The notes under the pieces: generated by a model | What the model saw: the letters and a program-made list of their open reading frames with translations, nothing else | The model's database searches: none | What the model was told of the DNA's origin: nothing | Source of the DNA: Maribacter sp. BPC-D8 | GTDB lineage: Bacteria > Bacteroidota > Bacteroidia > Flavobacteriales > Flavobacteriaceae | Assembly (NCBI RefSeq): GCF_035207705.1 | Contig: NZ_CP128187.1 | Coordinates: 1,612,001-1,676,000, forward strand | Reading direction: 5' to 3' | Length of the DNA: 64,000 bases | Translations under genes and position numbers: made by a program | Shown here: positions 9,797-17,197 of the stretch, piece by piece | Layout: every line of letters starts with the position of its first letter | Numbering within the stretch: the first letter of the stretch is position 1

Positions 9797-11203
9797 TTAA
9801 ACATGCAAAGCACGGTTATCTGTAGCCGCTAATGCTGCCTCTTTAACCGCTTCTGCGTATGTTGGGTGAGCGTGGCTCATTCTAGAAATATCTTCTGCAG
9901 ACGCTCTAAACTCCATCGCAGTTACCGCTTCGGCAATTAAATCGGCACAACGCGCACCAACCATATGTACACCTAAAACTTCATCTGTCTTTTTATCTGC
10001 AAGAATCTTTACAAATCCGTCAGTATCCATACTTGCTCTAGCACGACCTAATGCACGCATTGGAAATTGACCAACCTTATATTCTACACCCGCTTCTTTC
10101 AATTCCTCTTCTGTTTTACCAACAGCAGCAACCTCTGGCCATGTATATACTACACCAGGTATTAAGTTATAATCGATATGTGGTTTTTGACCCGCTAATA
10201 TCTCAGCAACCAAAGTACCTTCTTCTTCAGCTTTGTGAGCCAACATAGCACCTTTGATTACATCACCGATAGCGTAAATGTTATCGGCACTTGTTTTCAA
10301 ATGCTCATCAACAATCACTTTACCTCTATCATCAAGCTTTACACCTGCAGCATCAGCATTTAGTCCGTCAGTATATGGTTTTCTACCTACAGCAACTAAA
10401 CAATAATCACCTTCAAAAACAACTTCTTCACCTTTTTTGTTATCAGCCTTAACGATTACCTGATCGCCTTTTCTTTCAACAGACTTTACTTTGTGCGATA
10501 AGGCAAATTTTACTTTTTGCTTTTTCATCACCTTGGTCAACTCTTTAGAAAGCGCAGCATCCATACCAGGAATAATACGATCCATAAACTCAACTACAGT
10601 AACATCTGCACCTAGTCTTTTATATACCTGCCCTAATTCTAAACCAATTACACCACCACCAATAACAATCATATGTTTTGGTATCTCTTTAAGCTCTAAA
10701 GTCTCGGTAGAAGTAATAATACGTTCTTTATCTAATTTAATAAATGGTAAAGTCGACGGTTTAGAACCTGTAGCGATGATTACATTTTTCGCTTCAATTT
10801 CTTCTGTTTTACCATCATTCTTTTTAATGTTTACATGCGTGGCATCTTTAAAACTACCAACGCCTTCGTAAACAGTAATTTTATTCTTGTCCATCAAGAA
10901 CTCAATTCCCTTGGTAGTCTGATCAACAACACCTTGCTTACGAGCAATCATTTTTTCTAAATTCACTTTAATCTCACCAGGAATTTCAATTCCATGCTCT
11001 TCAAAATGCTTAACAGCATCTTCATAATGATGAGAAGAATCTAACATCGCCTTAGAAGGAATACATCCAACATTTAAACATGTTCCACCTAACGTGGAAT
11101 ATTTTTCAATTATTGCTGTTTTCATTCCTAATTGAGCACAACGTATTGCTGCTACGTATCCTCCAGGTCCTGAGCCTATAATGGCTACATCATATTGATC
11201 CAT
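9797..11203 (-). CDS. lpdA: Dihydrolipoyl dehydrogenase
   Basis: A 468-residue E3 flavoprotein of the 2-oxo-acid dehydrogenase complexes. It reoxidises the lipoyl group and reduces NAD+. The FAD-binding GSGPGGYVAA starts at residue 10. The redox disulfide lies in GGTCLNVGCIPSK. The NAD-binding motif GGGVIGLELG, the second FAD motif (YAIGDV) and the C-terminal catalytic His-Glu motif (HAHPTYAEAVKE) are all intact. No E1 or E2 genes adjoin it. The length is standard. Confidence 0.97.
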   Translation of the reverse strand: MDQYDVAIIGSGPGGYVAAIRCAQLGMKTAIIEKYSTLGGTCLNVGCIPSKAMLDSSHHYEDAVKHFEEHGIEIPGEIKVNLEKMIARKQGVVDQTTKGIEFLMDKNKITVYEGVGSFKDATHVNIKKNDGKTEEIEAKNVIIATGSKPSTLPFIKLDKERIITSTETLELKEIPKHMIVIGGGVIGLELGQVYKRLGADVTVVEFMDRIIPGMDAALSKELTKVMKKQKVKFALSHKVKSVERKGDQVIVKADNKKGEEVVFEGDYCLVAVGRKPYTDGLNADAAGVKLDDRGKVIVDEHLKTSADNIYAIGDVIKGAMLAHKAEEEGTLVAEILAGQKPHIDYNLIPGVVYTWPEVAAVGKTEEELKEAGVEYKVGQFPMRALGRARASMDTDGFVKILADKKTDEVLGVHMVGARCADLIAEAVTAMEFRASAEDISRMSHAHPTYAEAVKEAALAATDNRALHV

Positions 11204-11251
11204 AAAATATTTGTTTTCTAATGTCCTACAAAATTAATACTATTTTTAGTT

Positions 11252-11710
11252 TTAAAGGGGTATAGCCGTAGAATGCTTTACCTCTTTTATGGTAAAAGAA
11301 CTTTGGGTACTACCAATATGATTCATGGTGGTTAATTTATTGACCATAAAATTTCGGTATGCATCCATATCTCGAACGTGAATTTTCAACAAGTAATCAT
11401 AATCTCCACTTAAATGGTGGCACTCTACCACCTCTTGTAAACGCATAACTTGAGCTTCAAATTGTGCTATATTATCCTTTACATGTTGCACAAGTTTAAC
11501 ATGGCAAAACACCGTAAAATTCCTATCTACAATGGCCTTATCGACTAACGCTACGTAACTTCTAATGGCACCAACTCTTTCTAATCGTTTAATACGTTCA
11601 TAAATCGCCGTTGTTGAAAGTCCTAATTTTAAAGCATATTCCTTAGTTGTCTTCTTACTATCTGCCTGTAAAAGCTCCAAAAGACTGTTATCGGTTTGAT
11701 CTAGCTTCAT
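11252..11710 (-). CDS. Lrp/AsnC family transcriptional regulator
   Basis: A 152-residue regulator with an N-terminal winged helix-turn-helix (about 1-60: YALKLGLSTTAIYERIKRLE). A C-terminal RAM/AsnC ligand-binding domain follows (about 68-145: VVECHHLSGDYDYLLKI). Such proteins bind amino acids and form dimers or octamers. It is divergently transcribed from the Cys/Met lyase and NhaC transporter genes, so control of sulfur amino-acid catabolism or uptake is the natural inference. AT-rich repeats in the shared intergenic region are candidate binding sites. Confidence 0.92.
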   Translation of the reverse strand: MKLDQTDNSLLELLQADSKKTTKEYALKLGLSTTAIYERIKRLERVGAIRSYVALVDKAIVDRNFTVFCHVKLVQHVKDNIAQFEAQVMRLQEVVECHHLSGDYDYLLKIHVRDMDAYRNFMVNKLTTMNHIGSTQSSFTIKEVKHSTAIPL

Positions 11711-11720
11711 AGTGATTGAA

Positions 11721-11773
11721 ATTCTAATTAATCCATCTAATTTAATTAAATATAGATTAAAATTCTAATTAAT
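11721..11773. promoter_or_regulatory. Candidate Lrp operator: repeated ATTCTAATTAAT
   Basis: The 12-mer ATTCTAATTAAT occurs twice, at 11721-11732 and 11762-11773. The copies are 41 bp apart, close to four helical turns, within an extremely AT-rich stretch. It lies between the divergent lrp-like and lyase genes. Same-face repeats in AT-rich DNA are typical of Lrp-family sites. The assignment is inference. Confidence 0.4.
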
Positions 11774-11860
11774 TATAAATAATAGTTTTAAAATCTAATA
11801 AAACAACTTCATATTGACAATTTTACACTCAAACGTTATTTTTACTAAAAACAACAACCC

Positions 11861-13081
11861 ATGAGCCAAAAGAACAGCAATGACTTACAAGACCTACAAT
11901 ACTTCGGAGAATATGGCGGAGTAAATCCTTCTATATCCGATTCTTCAACCTATACCTTTATATCGGCAAAAACCATGTTCGATACCTTTGAAGGTAATAC
12001 CGAGGGTTGTTATTTGTACAGCAGACACTCCTCCCCTTCAAATTTATATTTAGGTGAGGCATTAGCAGCATTAGAAGGTACCGAGAGTGCAAATGTAACC
12101 GCTAGTGGTATGGGAGCTATTACGGCTGTTATTTTACAATTATGTAATGCCGGGGACCATATTATTAGTAGTAGAACTATTTATGGAGGTACCTATGCGT
12201 TCATGAAAAACTTCTTAATAAAATTCGGAATTAAAACTACCTTTTTAGACATTACAGATCTTGATGCAGTAGCCGCAGCTATTACACCAAACACTAAAAT
12301 GATATATTGCGAAAGTGTTAGTAATCCGCTTTTAGAGGTTGCCGATATCTCTGCACTTTCACGTATTGCCAAGAAAAATGAATTACCATTAATAGTTGAT
12401 AATACTTTTTCTCCTTTAACTGTTTCACCTGCAAAACTAGGAGCGGACATCGTTATTCATAGTCTTACAAAATTCATTAACGGAACCAGCGACTGTGTTG
12501 CCGGTGTTGTTTGTGGTACTACAGAATTCTGTCTTAGTCTTAAAGATGTAAATAACGGTGCAGGTATGCTTTTAGGCAGCACTCTAGATAGCACACGTGC
12601 CGCTTCTATTCTAAAGAACATGCGCACGTTGCATATTCGTATGAAAAAGCATAGTGAAAATGCACAGTTCTTAGCAGAGAATTTTGAAAAAGACGGATTA
12701 CGTATTGTCTACCCAGGACTCCCTTCTCACCCAGGACATTTAATTATGGAAGATCAAATGAATCCGGAATACGGGTATGGCGGATTAGTAACTATGGATG
12801 TAGGTACTCTTGAGAATGCAAATGCATTGATGGAATTAATGCAAGAAAGAAAATTAGGTTATTTAGCAGTTAGCCTCGGATTTTACAAAACATTATTCAG
12901 CGCACCCGGAAGCTCCACATCTTCAGAAATTCCGTTAGAGGAACAAGAAGAAATGGGACTTGGAAATGGATTAATTCGATTTTCAATTGGCTTAGATGAT
13001 GATATTCAAAGAACCTATACCTTAATGAGAAAATGCCTTGAAGACCTTAATATACTGGATGTCAAAAGCATAAAAGCATAA
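11861..13081 (+). CDS. Cys/Met metabolism PLP enzyme, methionine gamma-lyase-like
   Basis: A 406-residue fold-type I PLP enzyme of the trans-sulfuration family. The PLP lysine is Lys204 in IHSLTKFINGTSD, and the YSRHSSPSN and SSRTIYGGTYAF blocks are typical. Overall form suggests methionine gamma-lyase, which gives methanethiol, ammonia and 2-oxobutyrate. However, the position that is the hallmark cysteine in well-studied MGLs (YGC) is glycine here (YGG), as in cystathionine synthases and lyases, so specificity is uncertain. It is divergent from an Lrp regulator and followed by an NhaC-type transporter. Confidence 0.85.
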   Translation: MSQKNSNDLQDLQYFGEYGGVNPSISDSSTYTFISAKTMFDTFEGNTEGCYLYSRHSSPSNLYLGEALAALEGTESANVTASGMGAITAVILQLCNAGDHIISSRTIYGGTYAFMKNFLIKFGIKTTFLDITDLDAVAAAITPNTKMIYCESVSNPLLEVADISALSRIAKKNELPLIVDNTFSPLTVSPAKLGADIVIHSLTKFINGTSDCVAGVVCGTTEFCLSLKDVNNGAGMLLGSTLDSTRAASILKNMRTLHIRMKKHSENAQFLAENFEKDGLRIVYPGLPSHPGHLIMEDQMNPEYGYGGLVTMDVGTLENANALMELMQERKLGYLAVSLGFYKTLFSAPGSSTSSEIPLEEQEEMGLGNGLIRFSIGLDDDIQRTYTLMRKCLEDLNILDVKSIKA

Positions 13082-13156
13082 TCTTTCAATTCTAGAATGG
13101 GTTTGCACAACCGTGACAGAAATCGTAATATTACGTAGAAACCAAACTATCTTTTA

Positions 13157-14635
13157 ATGTTAGACCAAAATACCAATGAACATAGGGAAAACGAGCATAT
13201 CGTTGACAATAAAGAATTAAGCATATTTGCAGCTTTAATTCCCGTTATAGTCCTAGTTGCTATGTTAGCATACAATGTTTATGTATTTGGTGATGACGCC
13301 TTAAGTGGCTCAAATCAGTTCATACTTTTAATGGGCGGTGCAGTTGCGGCTGTAGTTGGGTTTGCCAACAAGGTTTCTTATAAGCAAATGATAGCCGAAG
13401 TAGAAGAGAACATTCGATCTACCACAGGTGCATTGCTAATATTACTAATGGTTGGTGCACTGGCAGGTACATGGCTTGTAAGTGGTATTATACCTGCAAT
13501 GATATATTACGGACTGCAAATTCTTAATCCCACTATATTTCTAGCAGCTTGTGTAATTATTTGCGCTGTGATTTCTGTTGCCACAGGTAGTAGCTGGACA
13601 ACCTCTGCAACCGTAGGTATTGCTCTAATAGGTATTGGTGAAGCATTAGGAATTTCATTAGGGATGACCGCTGGTGCCGTATTATCTGGCGCATATTTTG
13701 GTGACAAACTTTCTCCACTAAGTGATACTACAAATTTAGCACCTGCTATGGCGGGTGGCGAATTGTTCTCACATATTAAGTATATGATGTGGACAACTGT
13801 ACCTACCATTTCAGTTACGCTAATCGTATTTTTAATCATCGGTTTTAGTTTAGAGACCAACGGAGAAGCAGATGTAGATGCTATTTTAGCATCTATCGAC
13901 TCCTCTTTCGATATTAATGGTTGGTTATTTTTGGTGCCTGTAGCGGTTATATTTTTAATCGTTAAAAAGACTCCACCTTTAGCTGCCTTATTAATAGGAA
14001 CCTTATTAGCTGCTCTTTTTGCGCTAATTTTTCAACCAAGTATTGTTGCTGGCATCACTGGAGCATCAGAATTAACTTTTCAGTCTGGTTATCAAGGTAT
14101 TTTAAAAGCCATAACAGTTAGCACAGATGTACCTACCGATAACAAAGCATTAAGCGATTTATTCTCTTCGAAAGGAATGACAGGTATGTTAGGTACCATT
14201 TGGTTAATTATATGTGCCATGTTTTTCGGAGGCGTTATGGACGGTATTGGCGCATTATCAAGAATTACAAAATCGCTTCTTAAAATGGCTAAATCTACAT
14301 TTGGTCTATTCTTTAGTACAGGTATAAGCTGTATCGTTTTAAACGGAACGGCTTCTGATCAATACTTGGCGATTGTAGTACCAGGAAAAATGTTCTCAAA
14401 AGCATTTAAAGACAGAGGTCTAGCTCCTGAAAACTTAAGTAGAACCTTAGAAGATACCGGTACGGTAACATCAGTACTAATACCATACAACACTTGTGGA
14501 GCTTACCATAGTGGCGTATTAGGGGTTGGTGTAGCAGAATACTTTGTATATGCCATCTTCAATTGGTTAAGCCCGATTATGACTTTCATCTTCGCCGGCT
14601 TCAATATTAAGATTAAAAAATTAGCTGCTAAATAA
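13157..14635 (+). CDS. NhaC-family Na+/H+ antiporter-like transporter
   Basis: A 492-residue membrane protein with about 11-12 helices. It matches the NhaC family (GSSWTTSATVGIALIGIGEALG, GAYFGDKLSPLSDTTNLAP, and C-terminal LNGTASDQYLAIVVPGKMF). Family members exchange Na+ and H+, but some relatives transport amino acids, including methionine. It follows the Cys/Met lyase by 75 bp and is probably in the same Lrp-controlled unit. A methionine transport role is therefore an alternative to pH/sodium homeostasis. Confidence 0.9.
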   Translation: MLDQNTNEHRENEHIVDNKELSIFAALIPVIVLVAMLAYNVYVFGDDALSGSNQFILLMGGAVAAVVGFANKVSYKQMIAEVEENIRSTTGALLILLMVGALAGTWLVSGIIPAMIYYGLQILNPTIFLAACVIICAVISVATGSSWTTSATVGIALIGIGEALGISLGMTAGAVLSGAYFGDKLSPLSDTTNLAPAMAGGELFSHIKYMMWTTVPTISVTLIVFLIIGFSLETNGEADVDAILASIDSSFDINGWLFLVPVAVIFLIVKKTPPLAALLIGTLLAALFALIFQPSIVAGITGASELTFQSGYQGILKAITVSTDVPTDNKALSDLFSSKGMTGMLGTIWLIICAMFFGGVMDGIGALSRITKSLLKMAKSTFGLFFSTGISCIVLNGTASDQYLAIVVPGKMFSKAFKDRGLAPENLSRTLEDTGTVTSVLIPYNTCGAYHSGVLGVGVAEYFVYAIFNWLSPIMTFIFAGFNIKIKKLAAK

Positions 14636-14693
14636 TTTAAAAATTCCACTCTAACTCATTAGCACTTCAGATAATATATTTCTGTCAATCCGT

Positions 14694-14715
14694 TAATTTT
14701 TAGAGCTAAAAATTA
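14694..14715. repeat. Perfect 10-bp-arm palindrome upstream of peroxiredoxin gene
   Basis: The arms TAATTTTTAG and CTAAAAATTA are separated by AG. It lies 59 bp after the nhaC-like stop and about 145 bp before the peroxiredoxin start. It could be a weak terminator-like hairpin or a regulator site. There is no T tract beyond the stem. Confidence 0.45.
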
Positions 14716-14859
14716 CGTTATTCTTACCTAAATACATCATTACCATTAGCTATTCAAAATAGTTATTGTTGCATTGAAAATTCTAATTTAGAAAGTCTTC
14801 CAAACGCACGATCAAGCCTTAATTTTGCTTTATAATTAATTATAAAACGAAGACTTATT

Positions 14860-15504
14860 ATGGCATATGTAGGAAAGAAATTCCCAAATCTTAGTGTTAA
14901 CGCAATGAACGATATGGGCGACACTTTTAAACTTAACGTATTAGAAGAAGCTCAAAAAAATAATAAAAAAGTGGTTCTTTTCTGGTATCCAAAAGATTTT
15001 ACTTTTGTTTGCCCTACAGAATTACATGCTTTTCAAGCTGCTATTGGTGAATTCGAAAAAAGAAACACAATTGTAATCGGTGCTTCATGTGATACTCCAG
15101 AAGTACATTTTGCATGGTTAAGTACTGCAAAAGATAATGGTGGCATTGAAGGTGTTACATACCCAATATTAGCAGATAGTAACCGTAACTTATCTAGTGT
15201 TTTAGGCATTTTAGATATTCAAAATGAAGTGTACGATGAAGAAACAGGTACAGTTCAAGTAGAGGGTGACAATGTTACTTACCGAGCTACTTATATTATT
15301 GATGAAGAAGGTGTTGTACAACACGAAAGCATCAACAATATGCCGTTAGGTAGAAACGTTGGCGAGTATTTACGTTTAGTAGATGCTTTAACGCATGTAC
15401 AAGAAAAAGGTGAGGTATGTCCAGCAAACTGGGAAGAAGGTAAAGATGCAATGTCTGCAAATAGAGACGGTGTTGCTAGCTACCTTTCTACACACTCAAA
15501 CTAA
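14860..15504 (+). CDS. 2-Cys peroxiredoxin (AhpC/Prx family)
   Basis: A 214-residue thiol peroxidase. The peroxidatic cysteine is Cys51 in FTFVCPTEL, and the resolving cysteine is Cys187 in GEVCPANW. The arrangement is that of typical decameric 2-Cys Prx. It reduces H2O2, alkyl peroxides or peroxynitrite with electrons from thioredoxin. It heads a cluster of redox genes (thioredoxin, DUF6952 protein, Tpx). A strong hairpin directly follows, so the downstream genes may be read through only partly. Confidence 0.95.
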   Translation: MAYVGKKFPNLSVNAMNDMGDTFKLNVLEEAQKNNKKVVLFWYPKDFTFVCPTELHAFQAAIGEFEKRNTIVIGASCDTPEVHFAWLSTAKDNGGIEGVTYPILADSNRNLSSVLGILDIQNEVYDEETGTVQVEGDNVTYRATYIIDEEGVVQHESINNMPLGRNVGEYLRLVDALTHVQEKGEVCPANWEEGKDAMSANRDGVASYLSTHSN

Positions 15505-15516
15505 GTAAAAACAGCT

Positions 15517-15550
15517 ATGAACATGAAGTCATTGACTTCATGTTCATTTT
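15517..15550 (+). terminator. Rho-independent terminator after peroxiredoxin
   Basis: Arms of 15 bp (ATGAACATGAAGTCA and its complement) are separated by one T and followed by TTTTATT. The perfect long stem right after the stop supports termination or partial attenuation before the thioredoxin gene. Confidence 0.85.
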
Positions 15551-15574
15551 ATTAATCTTTAAATAACTTTAATT

Positions 15575-15889
15575 ATGTTATTAGAATTAGAACAAGATAA
15601 TTTACAGGAAATCATAGATAATAATCCAAATGTTGTAGTTCAATATTCTGCAACATGGTGTGGTAACTGTAGAATCATGAAGCCAAAATTCAAAAAAGAG
15701 GCTTCACAAAATGAGGATATTACATTTGTTTTGGCAGATGCAGAGAAATTCCCTGAATCTAGAAAGCTAGCAGACGTAAGCAACTTACCAACCTTCGCTT
15801 CTTTCGAAAAAGGGAAAATTAAAAATCAGGTTCAAACTAATAAGTACGACCTATTAAAAGATTTGATCAGTGAGATTACCCATAATTAA
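15575..15889 (+). CDS. Thioredoxin family protein
   Basis: A 104-residue single thioredoxin domain without a signal peptide. The active site is WCGNC (Cys29, Cys32) rather than WCGPC. The cis-proline is in SNLPTFASF. It is a plausible cytosolic electron donor for the adjacent peroxiredoxins. Its 3' end overlaps the start of the DUF6952 gene by 20 bp, which suggests coupled translation. Confidence 0.92.
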   Translation: MLLELEQDNLQEIIDNNPNVVVQYSATWCGNCRIMKPKFKKEASQNEDITFVLADAEKFPESRKLADVSNLPTFASFEKGKIKNQVQTNKYDLLKDLISEITHN

Positions 15890-16127
15890 ATTACTGACAG
15901 AGTTCATTGAAGAAAAAGATAGCGATTTCGTTCTAGAGACCATCGAGACTTTAGAAGCATTAACAGAGCTACCTTCATTAAAAGATGAAGAGCTTGATGT
16001 CATCGGCGAACTTATTTCTAATATGTACGGCGCTATAGAGGTTGCGAATAGCATTGAGCAAGGCACCCCAAAGAAAGATGCTATGAATCAATTTATGCAG
16101 CGAGTTTTAGGCTCCATAGACAAATAA
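15870..16127 (+). CDS. DUF6952 family small protein
   Basis: An 85-residue, mostly helical, acidic protein (LEALTELPSLKDEELDVIGELISNMYGA). It has a GTG start inside the thioredoxin gene. The conserved flavobacterial family seems to travel with thioredoxin and peroxiredoxin genes. No catalytic residues, cysteines or membrane segments are seen. The function is unknown; a partner of the preceding thioredoxin is only a guess from the 20-bp overlap. Confidence 0.8.
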   Translation: MRLPIIKLLTEFIEEKDSDFVLETIETLEALTELPSLKDEELDVIGELISNMYGAIEVANSIEQGTPKKDAMNQFMQRVLGSIDK

Positions 16128-16145
16128 TAGCTATTTAAAATATAC

Positions 16146-16178
16146 AAAGTCCTTTCAATTATGAAAGGACTTTTTTTT
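16146..16178 (+). terminator. Rho-independent terminator
   Basis: The stem AAAGTCCTTTCA / TGAAAGGACTTT has a 4-base loop and is followed by eight T residues (overlapping the stem end). It closes the thioredoxin-DUF6952 unit before tpx. Confidence 0.9.
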
Positions 16179-16248
16179 ATCATATTCCCGCTCATTTCAA
16201 CTTTATATTTTATAATTTCACACTCTCAATTATAAAAAGATAAAAGTT

Positions 16249-16752
16249 ATGGCTTCGGTTACACTAAAAGGAAACGAAATACACACATTAGGAACTTTAC
16301 CTGCAAACGGCGGAAAAGCTCCAGAATTTCAATTAACTAAGAATGACTTATCTACCGTAAAACTTTCAGATTATGAAGGTTCTAGAGTAGTATTAAATAT
16401 ATTCCCAAGTGTTGATACAGGCACTTGCGCACAGTCTGTACGCCAATTTAACAAAGAGGCTGCAGAGCTTGACAACACCATTGTTTTATGTATCTCTAAA
16501 GATTTACCATTTGCACAAGCAAGATTTTGTGGCGCAGAAGGGATTGAAAATGTTGAAATGCTTTCTGATTTTAAAGATGGTAATTTCGGAAAAGGTTATA
16601 ACGTAGCATTCTCAGACGGACCATTAGCTCCATTGCTTTCTAGAGCGGTTGTTGTTGTTGATGAAAAAGGTAATGTATTGTATACAGAGCAAGTAGCAGA
16701 AACTACAGAAGAGCCAAATTACAAAGCAGCTTTAGAGGCATTAATGAACTAA
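16249..16752 (+). CDS. tpx: Thiol peroxidase Tpx
   Basis: A 167-residue atypical 2-Cys peroxiredoxin. The peroxidatic Cys60 lies in DTGTCAQSVRQFN and the resolving Cys94 in ARFCGAEG, the spacing expected for Tpx. The C-terminus is standard (YKAALEALM). It reduces hydroperoxides, preferring lipid peroxides, with thioredoxin. The gene has its own upstream terminator-delimited region and is followed after 15 bp by the diacylglycerol kinase gene. Confidence 0.95.
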   Translation: MASVTLKGNEIHTLGTLPANGGKAPEFQLTKNDLSTVKLSDYEGSRVVLNIFPSVDTGTCAQSVRQFNKEAAELDNTIVLCISKDLPFAQARFCGAEGIENVEMLSDFKDGNFGKGYNVAFSDGPLAPLLSRAVVVVDEKGNVLYTEQVAETTEEPNYKAALEALMN

Positions 16753-16767
16753 AAACAAAGGACACTC

Positions 16768-17133
16768 ATGCCCAAAGAATCCTTTTTGGTAAATCGTATT
16801 AAAAGTGTTGGCTTCGCCCTTAAAGGCGCCTTCCTTTTAATACGAACCGAAGCTAGTATAAAAATTCAAGTGTTCATTGCTATCGTAATGACTGCCGCTG
16901 GCTTCTACTATGATATTTCGAGTACAGAATGGATACTTCAAATATTTGCAATTGCAATTGTTTTAGGAATTGAAGGTATGAATACCGCTGTTGAAAAAAT
17001 TGCAGATTATATTCAACCAGAATTTGATGTCAAAATCGGATTCATTAAAGATATTTCTGCAGGTGCTGTAATGCTAGTTTCAATAGCTTCTGCCATTGTC
17101 GGACTCATCATCTATCTACCCAAGATTCTATAG
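16768..17133 (+). CDS. Diacylglycerol kinase family protein (DgkA-type)
   Basis: A 121-residue membrane protein with three helices. It contains the prokaryotic DAGK signature EGMNTAVEKIAD with catalytic Glu and Asp. It phosphorylates diacylglycerol or undecaprenol at the inner membrane for lipid recycling. It starts 15 bp after tpx and is probably co-transcribed with it. Confidence 0.92.
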   Translation: MPKESFLVNRIKSVGFALKGAFLLIRTEASIKIQVFIAIVMTAAGFYYDISSTEWILQIFAIAIVLGIEGMNTAVEKIADYIQPEFDVKIGFIKDISAGAVMLVSIASAIVGLIIYLPKIL

Positions 17134-17197
17134 GTTAGTTCTTAGTTTCCACGTAGCTCATCGTAAATTTGTAATTTAGCATCAGAATTAAGTTTTA

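Noticed and set aside
10491..10871. 126-residue plus-strand ORF within lpdA
   Set aside because: It is an antisense shadow of a highly conserved gene with no homology or start signals.
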